A stretch of 6,052 nucleotides of DNA from Anaerolineaceae bacterium UBA5311 (GCA_002411175.1 DHRN01000103.1:107749-113800); one strand, 5' to 3'; shown: positions 1 to 6,033, counted from the stretch's first letter. Made by a program: numbers and translations. Notes: generated by a model from the sequence alone, not told the origin.

Positions 1-256
1 AACGGGACAAGCCGCGTTCCCTCAGATAAGCTTCCGAAATGAGCTAATCCCCTGATTTCCTTGGTTCAGTGTCCTGAAAAACACGCTCTTCCTCGTTGAA
101 ATCAGGCTTTTGTTGGAAAATGAGAAACTCAGGTGTTATCCGCAGAAACGAAGGATTTTAACCCATTTATTGTAGGCTGCGTCCTTTGTGGGCTGCCTTT
201 AATGTGTGAGGAGTGGAAACACCGGGCTAGTTTTGAGGGGATAAGGATACGACCGG
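1..256. other. Non-coding stretch downstream of the transglycosylase gene
   Basis: No convincing gene lies here. The plus-strand frames close by base 54. The minus-strand frames lack an ATG with a ribosome binding site and are broken by stops. A plus-strand frame opens at a GTG at 133 but runs mostly antisense through the end of the transglycosylase gene and resembles nothing. The only structure I see is a nested inverted repeat at 51-106. No GC-rich hairpin followed by a U-run is visible just past the transglycosylase stop, so where that transcript ends is unclear. Confidence 0.6.
51..106. repeat. Nested inverted repeat (possible RNA hairpin or terminator)
   Basis: The outer arms are a perfect 9-bp inverted repeat, CCTGATTTC at 51-59 and GAAATCAGG at 98-106, enclosing 38 bases. 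Inside lies a second short hairpin, TTCAG (65-69), loop TGTC, CTGAA (74-78). On the plus strand the outer stem is followed by CTTTTGTT, a weak T-rich tail, so it could terminate a gene entering from the left. On the minus strand the stem is followed by GGGATTAG, which does not fit a terminator. Function is not known; the arms are moderate in GC and could be chance. Confidence 0.4.
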
Positions 257-2731
257 TCAATTCCCGTAAATTAATGAATAAATATGATAAATCTCCACAA
301 TTTTTCGCAGATAAGTCCTGGTTTCAAGAAAGCGGATCGAATTCAAAAACACATCCGGGTCGCCTTCGGTCAACTCTTTCCAGATTATCGTGTTTCCTGG
401 TCCGCCATTGTAGGCAGCCAGGGCATGATACAAATTCCCCTCAAACACAAAAATCTGCCGGGCGAGATAGTTGCTTCCCAGCTCAAGGTTATAGCGTGGA
501 ATTGCCAGGTCAGACTGGCTGTAATCAGGCGGATAGCCGATTTCACCAGCAATCTGCGCGGCAGTAGCCGGCATCAGCTGCATCAACCCGCTGGCGCCAG
601 CAGTCGAATAGGCATGAGCAGCAAACCTGCTCTCCTGATAGATAAGGCTGTAAATCAACAGCTCTGAAAGATTGTAATTGTCCGCGATGTCCTGGAGCCA
701 GGGCAGATAATACGTTCCGTACTGAATATGGGCAAAATAGGGCGGATAATTTGCAGATAACGGAACATCCCCATACCCAGCCACCCTGGAGATTGAGCGA
801 CTGGCTTCAATCGCAGATTGATAATAACCCAGGTAGAGGTACTCTTTGATAAGGCGAAAACTATTCAAAGGATCATCTTTGTAACTGCTGCGGAGTGCCT
901 CAAATTCCCGGCTGGCTTCCGCATACATCCCCAGCTGGTGATACTCCAGCCCGCGCACATACCTCGAATCGCTGAAAAGCTCGGAACTGTAATCGAGATT
1001 TACTTCTCGTGAGTAGCCGAAGGCAGTTCTGAGCCAATCACCCGCGTCGAGCCGTTCTTCATCCAGGTCAATATTGAATTTGGGAGATTCAACAGGCGCG
1101 AAAGGAGCCAAATCATTCAGAAGCTCCGCCGAGCGAATGCCATAATAACCGTATGGGTCAGAATCGACCGCTCTTTGCCAGTAGAGCCGGGCAGCCTCCT
1201 GGTCACCTTTCGCCTGGTTTACCTTTCCGAGCCAGAAGTAAGACCCGGGAACCTCGAGGGTGCCTTCGCTGGCGAGCAGAACTGCACGGTTGAAATTTTC
1301 GGCTGCTTTCTCGAACTCACCCATTTCATAATAAACCGTTCCCCCAAAAAAGAGACCATTAAACGCGCTCATCGAGGCGGGAAATTCGATCCCAATTCGA
1401 GTCCAGGTATCCGCCGCCTCTCTAAGCTGCCCGTCAGACAGGTAATAACTGGCAGCGGTCAGCAGCAAATCAGCCGCATCTGCCTGGATGTGCGGCATCG
1501 CCACAAAAGCCAGGGCGGTCTCGATAGCCAGCTTCATCTGCCCCATATAAGCGTTTTGCGTGTAGATAATCTCTTCGATCGCATCCATGCGGTAGCTGCT
1601 TTCAGGGTAGGTGTCAATTAGCTCATCCCAAACCTGGATGGCTTGCTTGTCATAATCTGAACCCCCAAGGGCGTTTGCGTTTGCCCGTTCATTGGAGGAA
1701 AAGCCAGCCCTGACAAGCCCTTCACCCCGCAGGCTGAGCCCCTTGTAATACATGGCTTGATCCTTGGAGAAGCCATCGCCCTCAAGGTAACGGTCAAGTG
1801 CTTCTATCGCGAATGGATACTGCTGAACATGATAATTAATCATTCCACGCTGGAGTTCATTGACCTCCTGGTCTGCCTCCAGTAAAGTCACCAGGGCGGT
1901 ATACGCATCATAGGTGTAGGGGTAATTGTTGACTGAATCCTGGAAGAAAGTGTAAGCCTCTTCGCTTTGCCCCTGTTGCAGCAAAATCCTCCCAATCAAA
2001 AGGTTCATTGACGCCTTGGTGTAATCGTTGGTCGCGTTATAAAGTGTTTCCTTGTATATGCCAAGAGCAAGGTCTGGCTGTCCAAGCGATTCGTAGGTTC
2101 CGGAAAGCTTGAGTGCCGCGCTGGTATTATTCGACAGTTGAGGAGCCAGGTAGGCGTTTCGGTATGCTTCCTGGGCTGCAAGCGTCTCACCGCCGGATGC
2201 CAGCAGGTCGCCGATGATCATATTTACCTCTGCGTCCAGGATGCCCGCTCGGGCGTCACGATAACTCAAAAGGTATGCCAGGGCATCCTCTTCCAACTCC
2301 TGGTCAAGGCTGATTTGGGCTAGGATAAAATTTGCCCGTTTTGAGGGAAGAGAATCCGGATATTGTGAAATAAGCGTTGTCAAAGTTCTTTTGGCTTGAA
2401 ACAGGTCATTTTGTTTGTAATAAGTCAATCCCTGTCCATAAAGTGAAGCCGCCTGCATGTCATCTGTCATCGATCCACTGCTCAACCTGTATAAACGCAG
2501 GGCTTCCTGATAATCACCAAAAGCGAGCACACGGTCTGCCTGGTCGAAAACCAACTCCCGGAATGGGGTCGCTTCGATCACTACAGTAGGGGTAGGCTGT
2601 TGAACGATAACTTGTGTTGGGGATGGAGTTGGGGTTGCTGATGGCGGAACCGCCAGGCTGCCGCAGCTATTCAGCAGCAACATCACGAGCAAAACCAAGG
2701 GTAAAGAAATGCGTAAGCGTACGGATTTCAT
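257..2731 (-). CDS. Lipoprotein lytic transglycosylase with helical (TPR-like) repeats and C-terminal SLT domain
   Basis: An 824-residue exported enzyme predicted to cleave the MurNAc-GlcNAc bond of peptidoglycan with formation of 1,6-anhydro-MurNAc (soluble lytic transglycosylase family, GH23). Residues 1-22 are a lipoprotein signal: basic MKSVRLR, a hydrophobic core, then the lipobox-like LNSC with Cys23. A Thr/Pro/Ser-rich linker follows (about 27-53). Residues about 60-640 are many helical pairs of TPR type, for example the segments starting QAASLYGQGLTYYKQ and AAENFNRAVLLA. The SLT domain spans about 675-824 and has the expected motifs: catalytic Glu700 in QESRF, GLMQLMP at 715-721, AAYNGGP at 772-778 and ETRTY at 803-807. 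It is longer than E. coli Slt70 (645 residues), which has the same helical-then-catalytic order but is not lipid-anchored. The start is fixed by the signal peptide. No Shine-Dalgarno precedes it, and a promoter lies just six bases upstream. It is the last gene of the window's minus-strand series. The family assignment is firm; the exact subfamily is not. Confidence 0.93.
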   Translation of the reverse strand: MKSVRLRISLPLVLLVMLLLNSCGSLAVPPSATPTPSPTQVIVQQPTPTVVIEATPFRELVFDQADRVLAFGDYQEALRLYRLSSGSMTDDMQAASLYGQGLTYYKQNDLFQAKRTLTTLISQYPDSLPSKRANFILAQISLDQELEEDALAYLLSYRDARAGILDAEVNMIIGDLLASGGETLAAQEAYRNAYLAPQLSNNTSAALKLSGTYESLGQPDLALGIYKETLYNATNDYTKASMNLLIGRILLQQGQSEEAYTFFQDSVNNYPYTYDAYTALVTLLEADQEVNELQRGMINYHVQQYPFAIEALDRYLEGDGFSKDQAMYYKGLSLRGEGLVRAGFSSNERANANALGGSDYDKQAIQVWDELIDTYPESSYRMDAIEEIIYTQNAYMGQMKLAIETALAFVAMPHIQADAADLLLTAASYYLSDGQLREAADTWTRIGIEFPASMSAFNGLFFGGTVYYEMGEFEKAAENFNRAVLLASEGTLEVPGSYFWLGKVNQAKGDQEAARLYWQRAVDSDPYGYYGIRSAELLNDLAPFAPVESPKFNIDLDEERLDAGDWLRTAFGYSREVNLDYSSELFSDSRYVRGLEYHQLGMYAEASREFEALRSSYKDDPLNSFRLIKEYLYLGYYQSAIEASRSISRVAGYGDVPLSANYPPYFAHIQYGTYYLPWLQDIADNYNLSELLIYSLIYQESRFAAHAYSTAGASGLMQLMPATAAQIAGEIGYPPDYSQSDLAIPRYNLELGSNYLARQIFVFEGNLYHALAAYNGGPGNTIIWKELTEGDPDVFLNSIRFLETRTYLRKIVEIYHIYSLIYGN

Positions 2732-2737
2732 GGTTGA

Positions 2738-2766
2738 CTTATAACGGAGAAGCTGCCGGTTGTCAA
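2738..2766 (-). promoter_or_regulatory. Near-consensus sigma70-type promoter of the transglycosylase gene
   Basis: Read on the minus strand, TTGACA (2766-2761) is followed by exactly 17 bases and then TATAAG (2743-2738). This is a perfect -35 box, the ideal spacer and a 5/6 match to TATAAT. Only six bases (TCAACC) separate the -10 box from the ATG at 2731-2729. Transcription would therefore begin at or next to the start codon and give a leaderless mRNA, which fits the lack of a Shine-Dalgarno. The promoter lies in the only sizeable gap among the five genes, so the transglycosylase is likely expressed independently of the sigA-ndk group. Seen in sequence; the start site is inferred. Confidence 0.75.
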
Positions 2767-2787
2767 ATCAGCCACTTCCAAACCGGC
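2755..2787. repeat. Inverted repeat flanking the transglycosylase -35 box
   Basis: GCCGGTT (2755-2761) and AACCGGC (2781-2787) form a perfect 7-bp inverted repeat separated by 19 bases. One arm lies in the promoter spacer and touches the -35 box; the other is just upstream of it. It could be a dimeric regulator's operator, or a hairpin at the 3' end of the ArsC-type transcript. It has no U-run after it on the minus strand, so it is not a classical terminator. Function is uncertain. Confidence 0.35.
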
Positions 2788-2808
2788 TTTATCTGCCTCC
2801 ACCTCAGC

Positions 2809-3564
2809 TTAACTGGTTGCTTCGTCGTAATCCTCAAGGTAGCGAACAACTGTTGCCCTGATCGCCTCAAAGGTTTCTTTGAAAGCCGGGTATTTCTGTT
2901 CGTCTGTTCCTTCAAACAGTGCCGGGTCCGCGAATCCAAGGTGGATAATTTTCCCTTTCTTCAACCACACAGGGCAATGCTCGCGGGCACTATCACAGAG
3001 GGTGACGACCACGTCGAACTCCTGATCTTCAAACGTATCCACCGACTTGGAGTAGCCCGCGAAATCAATGCCAGCTTTCGCGATTACATCCAGCGTCATT
3101 GGGTGGATAAAGCCACTCGGTTCGCTGCCAGCGCTGAAAGCAACCCAATCCCTGACCAGATCGTGATTGACAACCGCTTCAGCGATCTGGCTGCGATTGG
3201 AGTTGTGGGTACAAAGAAACAGAACCCTCTTACGTTGACCTTTTTCAGCTTGTAAACCTTCAGCCAGGTCATCTTCTTTACCTGGAATCAGCGTGAGCGG
3301 AGCCCCAAGCAAAACTTCGTTCTCAAATTCTCCGTTTTCAACCGCCATCAAAAGCTCCCTGGCACGGTCACGATCCGCCTCGGGCACCATCACGCCAACC
3401 TCACCGAGATCACCAACGGTCAACCCATAAATCTGACCGAGGGCGTTCGCGTCAAGCAGGGCAGGGATGCCCTGAGCCTCAAGAAAGCCTTTGATCGATT
3501 CGGCATCCAGCTTCCCCTGGGCTTTATAAACAGTCACATACTCAGTTTTATGTTCTTTATTCAT
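2809..3564 (-). CDS. arsC: DUF2007-like domain fused to thioredoxin-type arsenate reductase (low-molecular-weight phosphatase fold)
   Basis: A 251-residue cytoplasmic protein of two parts. Residues about 9-76 resemble the DUF2007 'putative signal transducing protein' domain: VYKAQGKLDAESIKGFLEAQ, then an ALLDAN and VGVMVPEADRDRARELL pattern. A linker follows (about 77-110). Residues 111-251 match arsenate reductases of the S. aureus pI258 ArsC type, which reduce arsenate to arsenite. The P-loop CTHNSNR (Cys118 to Arg124), the second and third redox cysteines in LCDSAREHC (Cys190, Cys197) and the general-acid Asp213 in DPA are all present. The pI258 second P-loop cysteine (Cys15) is Asn123 here; that cysteine is not one of the three catalytic ones. 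The ATG overlaps the ndk stop as ATGA, so the two are probably translationally coupled; only a weak GGA lies seven bases before the start. No arsR or arsenite pump is nearby, so the true substrate is open. Arsenate reductase is the best call; a related phosphatase is less likely because the cysteine pair is kept. Confidence 0.85.
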   Translation of the reverse strand: MNKEHKTEYVTVYKAQGKLDAESIKGFLEAQGIPALLDANALGQIYGLTVGDLGEVGVMVPEADRDRARELLMAVENGEFENEVLLGAPLTLIPGKEDDLAEGLQAEKGQRKRVLFLCTHNSNRSQIAEAVVNHDLVRDWVAFSAGSEPSGFIHPMTLDVIAKAGIDFAGYSKSVDTFEDQEFDVVVTLCDSAREHCPVWLKKGKIIHLGFADPALFEGTDEQKYPAFKETFEAIRATVVRYLEDYDEATS

Positions 3565-4010
3565 TCAAACATCCAATCCTCGCTGCAGCGTCTCCACTCC
3601 ACGATCTCTTCCGGTCGGAACCACAACTCAATTTCAGCTTCTCCGTTTTCAACAGAGTCTGAGGCATGGATAAGGTTATAGCGCGCCTGGATGGCATAAT
3701 CATGCCGGATCGTCCCGGGTGCAGCCTCCAGTCCCCTGGTTTTGCCGACTGTCTGCCGGACTGAAGCGACAGCGTCTGGTCCTGCCCAAACTGTTGCCAT
3801 AACCGGAGAAGAAGTAATAAAGTCAAGTAAGGCGTCATAAAAAGGCTTACCCTCGTGCACAGCGTAATGTTTCTTCGCCAATTCAAGGTCTACAGACATG
3901 AATTTTGCCGCTACAAGGCGTAAACCGCGGTTTTCAAACCTGCTGATGATCTCCCCAATGAGTCCGCGTTGAACTCCATCGGGCTTTATTAATACCAAAG
4001 TCCTTTCCAT
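3561..4010 (-). CDS. ndk: Nucleoside diphosphate kinase
   Basis: A 149-residue cytoplasmic enzyme that moves the gamma phosphate from ATP to other nucleoside diphosphates through a phosphohistidine, balancing NTP and dNTP pools. The length is normal for the family. The start reads ERTLVLIKPDGVQRGLIGEI, with the nucleotide-binding Lys9. GPDAVASVRQTVGKT carries the conserved Arg85 and Thr91. PGTIRHDYA and NLIHASDS follow, with active-site His115 in the NxxH signature. His103 stands where many homologues have Gly (TIRGD), and Ala116 where HGSDS is common; neither should abolish activity. A strong GGAGGT precedes the ATG. It starts 26 bases after the upstream unknown gene, and its stop overlaps the start of the ArsC-type gene. 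Identity is very secure. Confidence 0.97.
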   Translation of the reverse strand: MERTLVLIKPDGVQRGLIGEIISRFENRGLRLVAAKFMSVDLELAKKHYAVHEGKPFYDALLDFITSSPVMATVWAGPDAVASVRQTVGKTRGLEAAPGTIRHDYAIQARYNLIHASDSVENGEAEIELWFRPEEIVEWRRCSEDWMFE

Positions 4011-4013
4011 GGT

Positions 4014-4019
4014 ACCTCC
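4014..4019 (-). promoter_or_regulatory. Strong ribosome binding site of ndk
   Basis: On the minus strand GGAGGT ends three bases before the ndk ATG. It is the best Shine-Dalgarno in the window and fixes the ndk start. Its strength suggests ndk is translated independently of the gene before it. Confidence 0.8.
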
Positions 4020-4036
4020 GCTATGAAATTGTACCC

Positions 4037-4549
4037 TCAGAGGGGGTTTAAGTGGTTATATACATCCCAAAGTGGGCTTGCCTCGCCGCGCAGAGTCAGG
4101 TATGCGCGAAGTTGCTTCCTGAGCGCTTGCGCTTCTTCTTCAGTCAGCGTTAACGACCGGATAACTTCCGCTGCCTGGATGTATTCACCGCTGGCAAGCA
4201 ACTTGGCGACCTGGGATGAATCTGCAGGTTCAACATCGGCAGGGTGGGCAATAGGTTTGATTTCCACCTGTACTGGCTGCCATTCTGAAGTTTCCAGGTT
4301 GATTGGCGCAGAAAAATCAGCTTTCTGTTCCTCATCAATGCCGACTTCTTCAATAATTTCAGCACCAGGTTCTGCAGGCGCTTTTCTGCGCGGTGGATTC
4401 AGCTCGCTCGAAAAATCAAGCAGCCAGTCCGGAATTGCCGCAGGGCGCACTGTCTTGTTGTGGACTGCTCCTGGCTCTGCTTCATTTGGAATCGGTGGAT
4501 TAACCTCAATTGGCTTAGTATTTTCCTCGGGGTCTTTTTCATTGGTCAT
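4037..4549 (-). CDS. Unrecognised acidic protein coupled to the sigma factor gene
   Basis: A 170-residue protein I do not recognise. Residues 1-110 are rich in Glu, Asp and Pro and look largely disordered, with a short hydrophobic patch IPDWLLDF at 39-46 that resembles a peptide docking motif. Residues about 112-166 look helical (VAKLLASGEYIQAAEVIRSL, then EEEAQALRKQLRAYLTL, then WDVYNHL) and recall a single TPR-like helix pair. There is no signal peptide, membrane segment or cysteine. The ATG lies two bases past the sigma stop, with GGAG at seven bases spacing inside the end of the sigma gene, so translational coupling is likely; ndk follows after 26 bases. Reality as a gene is supported by this tight packing and by a frame that stays open between two certain genes. 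A role with the sigma factor would be a guess from position only. Confidence 0.75.
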   Translation of the reverse strand: MTNEKDPEENTKPIEVNPPIPNEAEPGAVHNKTVRPAAIPDWLLDFSSELNPPRRKAPAEPGAEIIEEVGIDEEQKADFSAPINLETSEWQPVQVEIKPIAHPADVEPADSSQVAKLLASGEYIQAAEVIRSLTLTEEEAQALRKQLRAYLTLRGEASPLWDVYNHLNPL

Positions 4550-4551
4550 GA

Positions 4552-5766
4552 TTAGTCTCCGAGATAATCGCGCAATTTACGGCGAACCGATGGATGGCGT
4601 AAGCGGGTCAGCGCCTGGGCTTCAATCTGACGCACTCGTTCGCGGGTTACGCCCATTTTGCGACCTACTTCTTCAAGCGTGTATGCCTGCCCGTCCAGCA
4701 AACCATAACGCAGTTGCAAGATGCGCACTTCCCGTGGGGGTAAACCGTCCAAAACTTCAACCAGATGCTGTTTTAGCAGGTTGTAGGTTGCTGTCTCATC
4801 CGGAGGCGGTGCTTCATCATCTTCGATAAAGTCGCCCAACACTGAATCTTCCTCATCATCAGTTGGCGTTTCCAGGGAAAGTGGTCTGCGGGCAACCTGG
4901 ATCATATTCTCGACCTTCTTTGGGGTCACTTCCAGCTTCTCAGCCAGTTGTTCGATCGTTGGTTCGGTGCCCAGTTCCTGGGTAAGCTGATGCTGCACGC
5001 GCAGCAATTTGTTGATCTGGTCTCCCATATGAACAGGAACGCGAATGGTGCGACCCTGATCAGCAATGGCGCGGGTTACCGCCTGGCGGATCCACCAGGT
5101 GGCATAAGTGCTGAACTTGTGTCCGCGTTGATATTCAAATTTTTTCGTTGCCCTGATCAAACCGATATTCCCCTCCTGAATTAAATCCAGAAAAGGGACA
5201 CCGCGTCCCATATATTTCTTGGCAACGCTAATAACCAGGCGGGAATTTGCTGTAATAAGGTGATCCCGGGCGTCATTGCCGTCCTCGATAATCTCATGGA
5301 GTTCTTTTCTTCGGGTGGCGCTCGTGATGCCTCGGGCGAGCTCAGACCTGGCTTCGCGTCCGGCTTCAATCCGTTTTGCCAGGGCAACTTCCTCTTCGAT
5401 ATTACTTAATAAAGGCACACGACTTACCTCTTTGAGGTACAGCCCGATTGTGTCATCGGTATCAATGTTTGCCAGGTCGTCGGCTGGAATGTCCTCTTCT
5501 TCCTCCTCCTCGATGACAGTTTCTTCCAGCTCTTCATTATCTGGTTCGTCCTGCGTGTGAGGTTCATCGGTGTAATTAATCCCGGCATTGAGCAGGGCGG
5601 TGTACGCTTCTTCGAGCTGGTCCATGTCGTGCTCTGCTTCAGGGAAGAACCGCAAAATATCATCATAAGTGACGTGTGTTTTTTTCTTACCAAACTCGAT
5701 CAGCCTCGTCACCGCGCTGGATTGGTTGGGTTCTAATGGGGTGGTATTTCTCGTCAGTCTTGCCAT
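4552..5766 (-). CDS. sigA: Primary (group 1) RNA polymerase sigma factor, SigA/RpoD
   Basis: Housekeeping sigma factor that directs RNA polymerase to -10/-35 promoters; 404 residues from the chosen start. Region 1.1 is at about 18-65 (AVTRLIEFGKKKTHVTYDDI). A strongly acidic segment follows (67-100, with EEEEEED), then region 1.2 (about 105-135, IGLYLKEVSRVPLLS). Region 2 (about 166-245) contains LIQEGNIGLIRATKKFEY and the -10 melting/recognition part KFSTYATWWIRQAVTRAI. Region 3 is at about 250-325, and region 4 ends with the -35 helix-turn-helix LEEVGRKMGVTRERVRQIEA at about 364-383. Region 1.1 plus full 1.2 marks it as primary. An in-frame ATG at 5880 would add 38 residues, and one at 5808 would add 14. 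The extra residues look unlike sigma factors and neither start has a Shine-Dalgarno, whereas GAAGAGG precedes 5766. It is first in a tight group with the unknown gene, ndk and the ArsC-type gene. Confidence 0.96.
   Translation of the reverse strand: MARLTRNTTPLEPNQSSAVTRLIEFGKKKTHVTYDDILRFFPEAEHDMDQLEEAYTALLNAGINYTDEPHTQDEPDNEELEETVIEEEEEEDIPADDLANIDTDDTIGLYLKEVSRVPLLSNIEEEVALAKRIEAGREARSELARGITSATRRKELHEIIEDGNDARDHLITANSRLVISVAKKYMGRGVPFLDLIQEGNIGLIRATKKFEYQRGHKFSTYATWWIRQAVTRAIADQGRTIRVPVHMGDQINKLLRVQHQLTQELGTEPTIEQLAEKLEVTPKKVENMIQVARRPLSLETPTDDEEDSVLGDFIEDDEAPPPDETATYNLLKQHLVEVLDGLPPREVRILQLRYGLLDGQAYTLEEVGRKMGVTRERVRQIEAQALTRLRHPSVRRKLRDYLGD
4557..4560 (-). promoter_or_regulatory. Ribosome binding site of the unknown gene inside the sigma gene end
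   Basis: On the minus strand GGAG lies seven bases before the ATG at 4549 and is formed by the Gly-Asp codons just ahead of the sigma stop codon. The site decides the start of the 170-residue protein and implies coupling of its translation to that of the sigma factor. Confidence 0.6.
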
Positions 5767-5778
5767 TAAGTGTGTAAA

Positions 5779-5785
5779 CCTCTTC
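5779..5785 (-). promoter_or_regulatory. Ribosome binding site supporting the sigA start at 5766
   Basis: GAAGAGG on the minus strand ends 12 bases before the ATG at 5766. The spacing is longer than ideal, but it is the only purine-rich anti-16S match before any of the three in-frame ATGs (5880, 5808, 5766). It therefore favours the shortest protein. Confidence 0.5.
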
Positions 5786-5808
5786 GTTGTTTTTAGTCCT
5801 GTTTCCAT

Positions 5809-5837
5809 AGAGTACAATATTTTCAGCCAAAATTCAA
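5809..5837 (-). promoter_or_regulatory. Weak candidate promoter of sigA
   Basis: On the minus strand TTGAAT (5837-5832) and TACTCT (5814-5809) are 17 bases apart. The -35 box is good (4/6) but the -10 box matches TATAAT at only three positions. Use of it would start the RNA near 5802 and give a leader of about 35 bases that contains the GAAGAGG site, consistent with translation from 5766. The AT-rich stretch 5881-5940 could hold a promoter instead. Confidence 0.3.
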
Positions 5838-5882
5838 GACCCACGGGCAGATCAGCTCTGAAAATTCCGCTATTTCGCATAG

Positions 5883-5923
5883 GAAGTTTGTTAACTTCTT
5901 TTCTTTGGTTAAAACAATTTTAA
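5883..5923. repeat. Two short palindromes upstream of sigA
   Basis: GAAGTT (5883-5888), four bases, AACTTC (5893-5898) is followed 10 bases later by TTAAAA (5909-5914), three bases, TTTTAA (5918-5923). Both have perfect 6-bp arms. The surrounding 5881-5940 is strongly AT-rich, unlike the coding DNA. They may be operators or part of a promoter region for sigA; AT-rich palindromes also arise by chance. Confidence 0.4.
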
Positions 5924-5958
5924 TGAAATGGAACAAATTACCTCCTTCATCCATTGCA

Positions 5959-6028
5959 GGCGACAGGGAATAGGAAACAGGGAGCAGGGAATAGGGAGCA
6001 GGGATTAGGCAATCGGGAACAGGAACTG
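5959..6028. repeat. Ten-unit G-rich heptamer array with a G-quadruplex motif
   Basis: Ten consecutive 7-base units keep exact register: GGCGACA, GGGAATA, GGAAACA, GGGAGCA, GGGAATA, GGGAGCA, GGGATTA, GGCAATC, GGGAACA, GGAACTG. The consensus is GGGARYA. Units 4 to 7 place four GGG tracts (5980-6003) with uniform 4-base spacers, a textbook G-quadruplex pattern on the plus strand, which is the template strand for sigA. Short heptanucleotide tandem repeats of this style (STRR) are known from heterocystous cyanobacteria. Units diverge toward the array's ends. It has no gene in it. Confidence 0.85.
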
Positions 6029-6033
6029 GATTT

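Noticed and set aside
1..60. tRNA-like GGGGATTAGCTCA on the minus strand
   Set aside because: The D-arm does not close properly and no anticodon arm or T-arm can be drawn.
130..145. DnaA-box-like TTATCCGCA
   Set aside because: A single near match with one mismatch, with no cluster of boxes, no AT-rich unwinding region and no dnaA or dnaN nearby.
175..200. Repeated GGCTGC near 175-198 as a terminator stem
   Set aside because: The copies are direct, not inverted, so they cannot form a stem.
133..567. Plus-strand frame from a GTG, partly in the non-coding left end
   Set aside because: Most of it is antisense to the catalytic domain of the transglycosylase, and the composition is not protein-like.
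2614..3255. 213-codon plus-strand open frame
   Set aside because: Antisense to the transglycosylase signal region, the promoter gap and the ArsC catalytic domain; no domain-like sequence or ribosome binding site evidence.
4023..4829. 268-codon plus-strand open frame
   Set aside because: It runs antisense to the unknown gene and the end of sigA, is Ser/Ala-rich without recognisable motifs, and crosses the boundary of two well-supported genes.
5500..5560. Acidic low-complexity run in sigA as a sign of frameshift or insertion
   Set aside because: The frame is continuous, and acidic stretches between regions 1.1 and 1.2 are usual in primary sigma factors.
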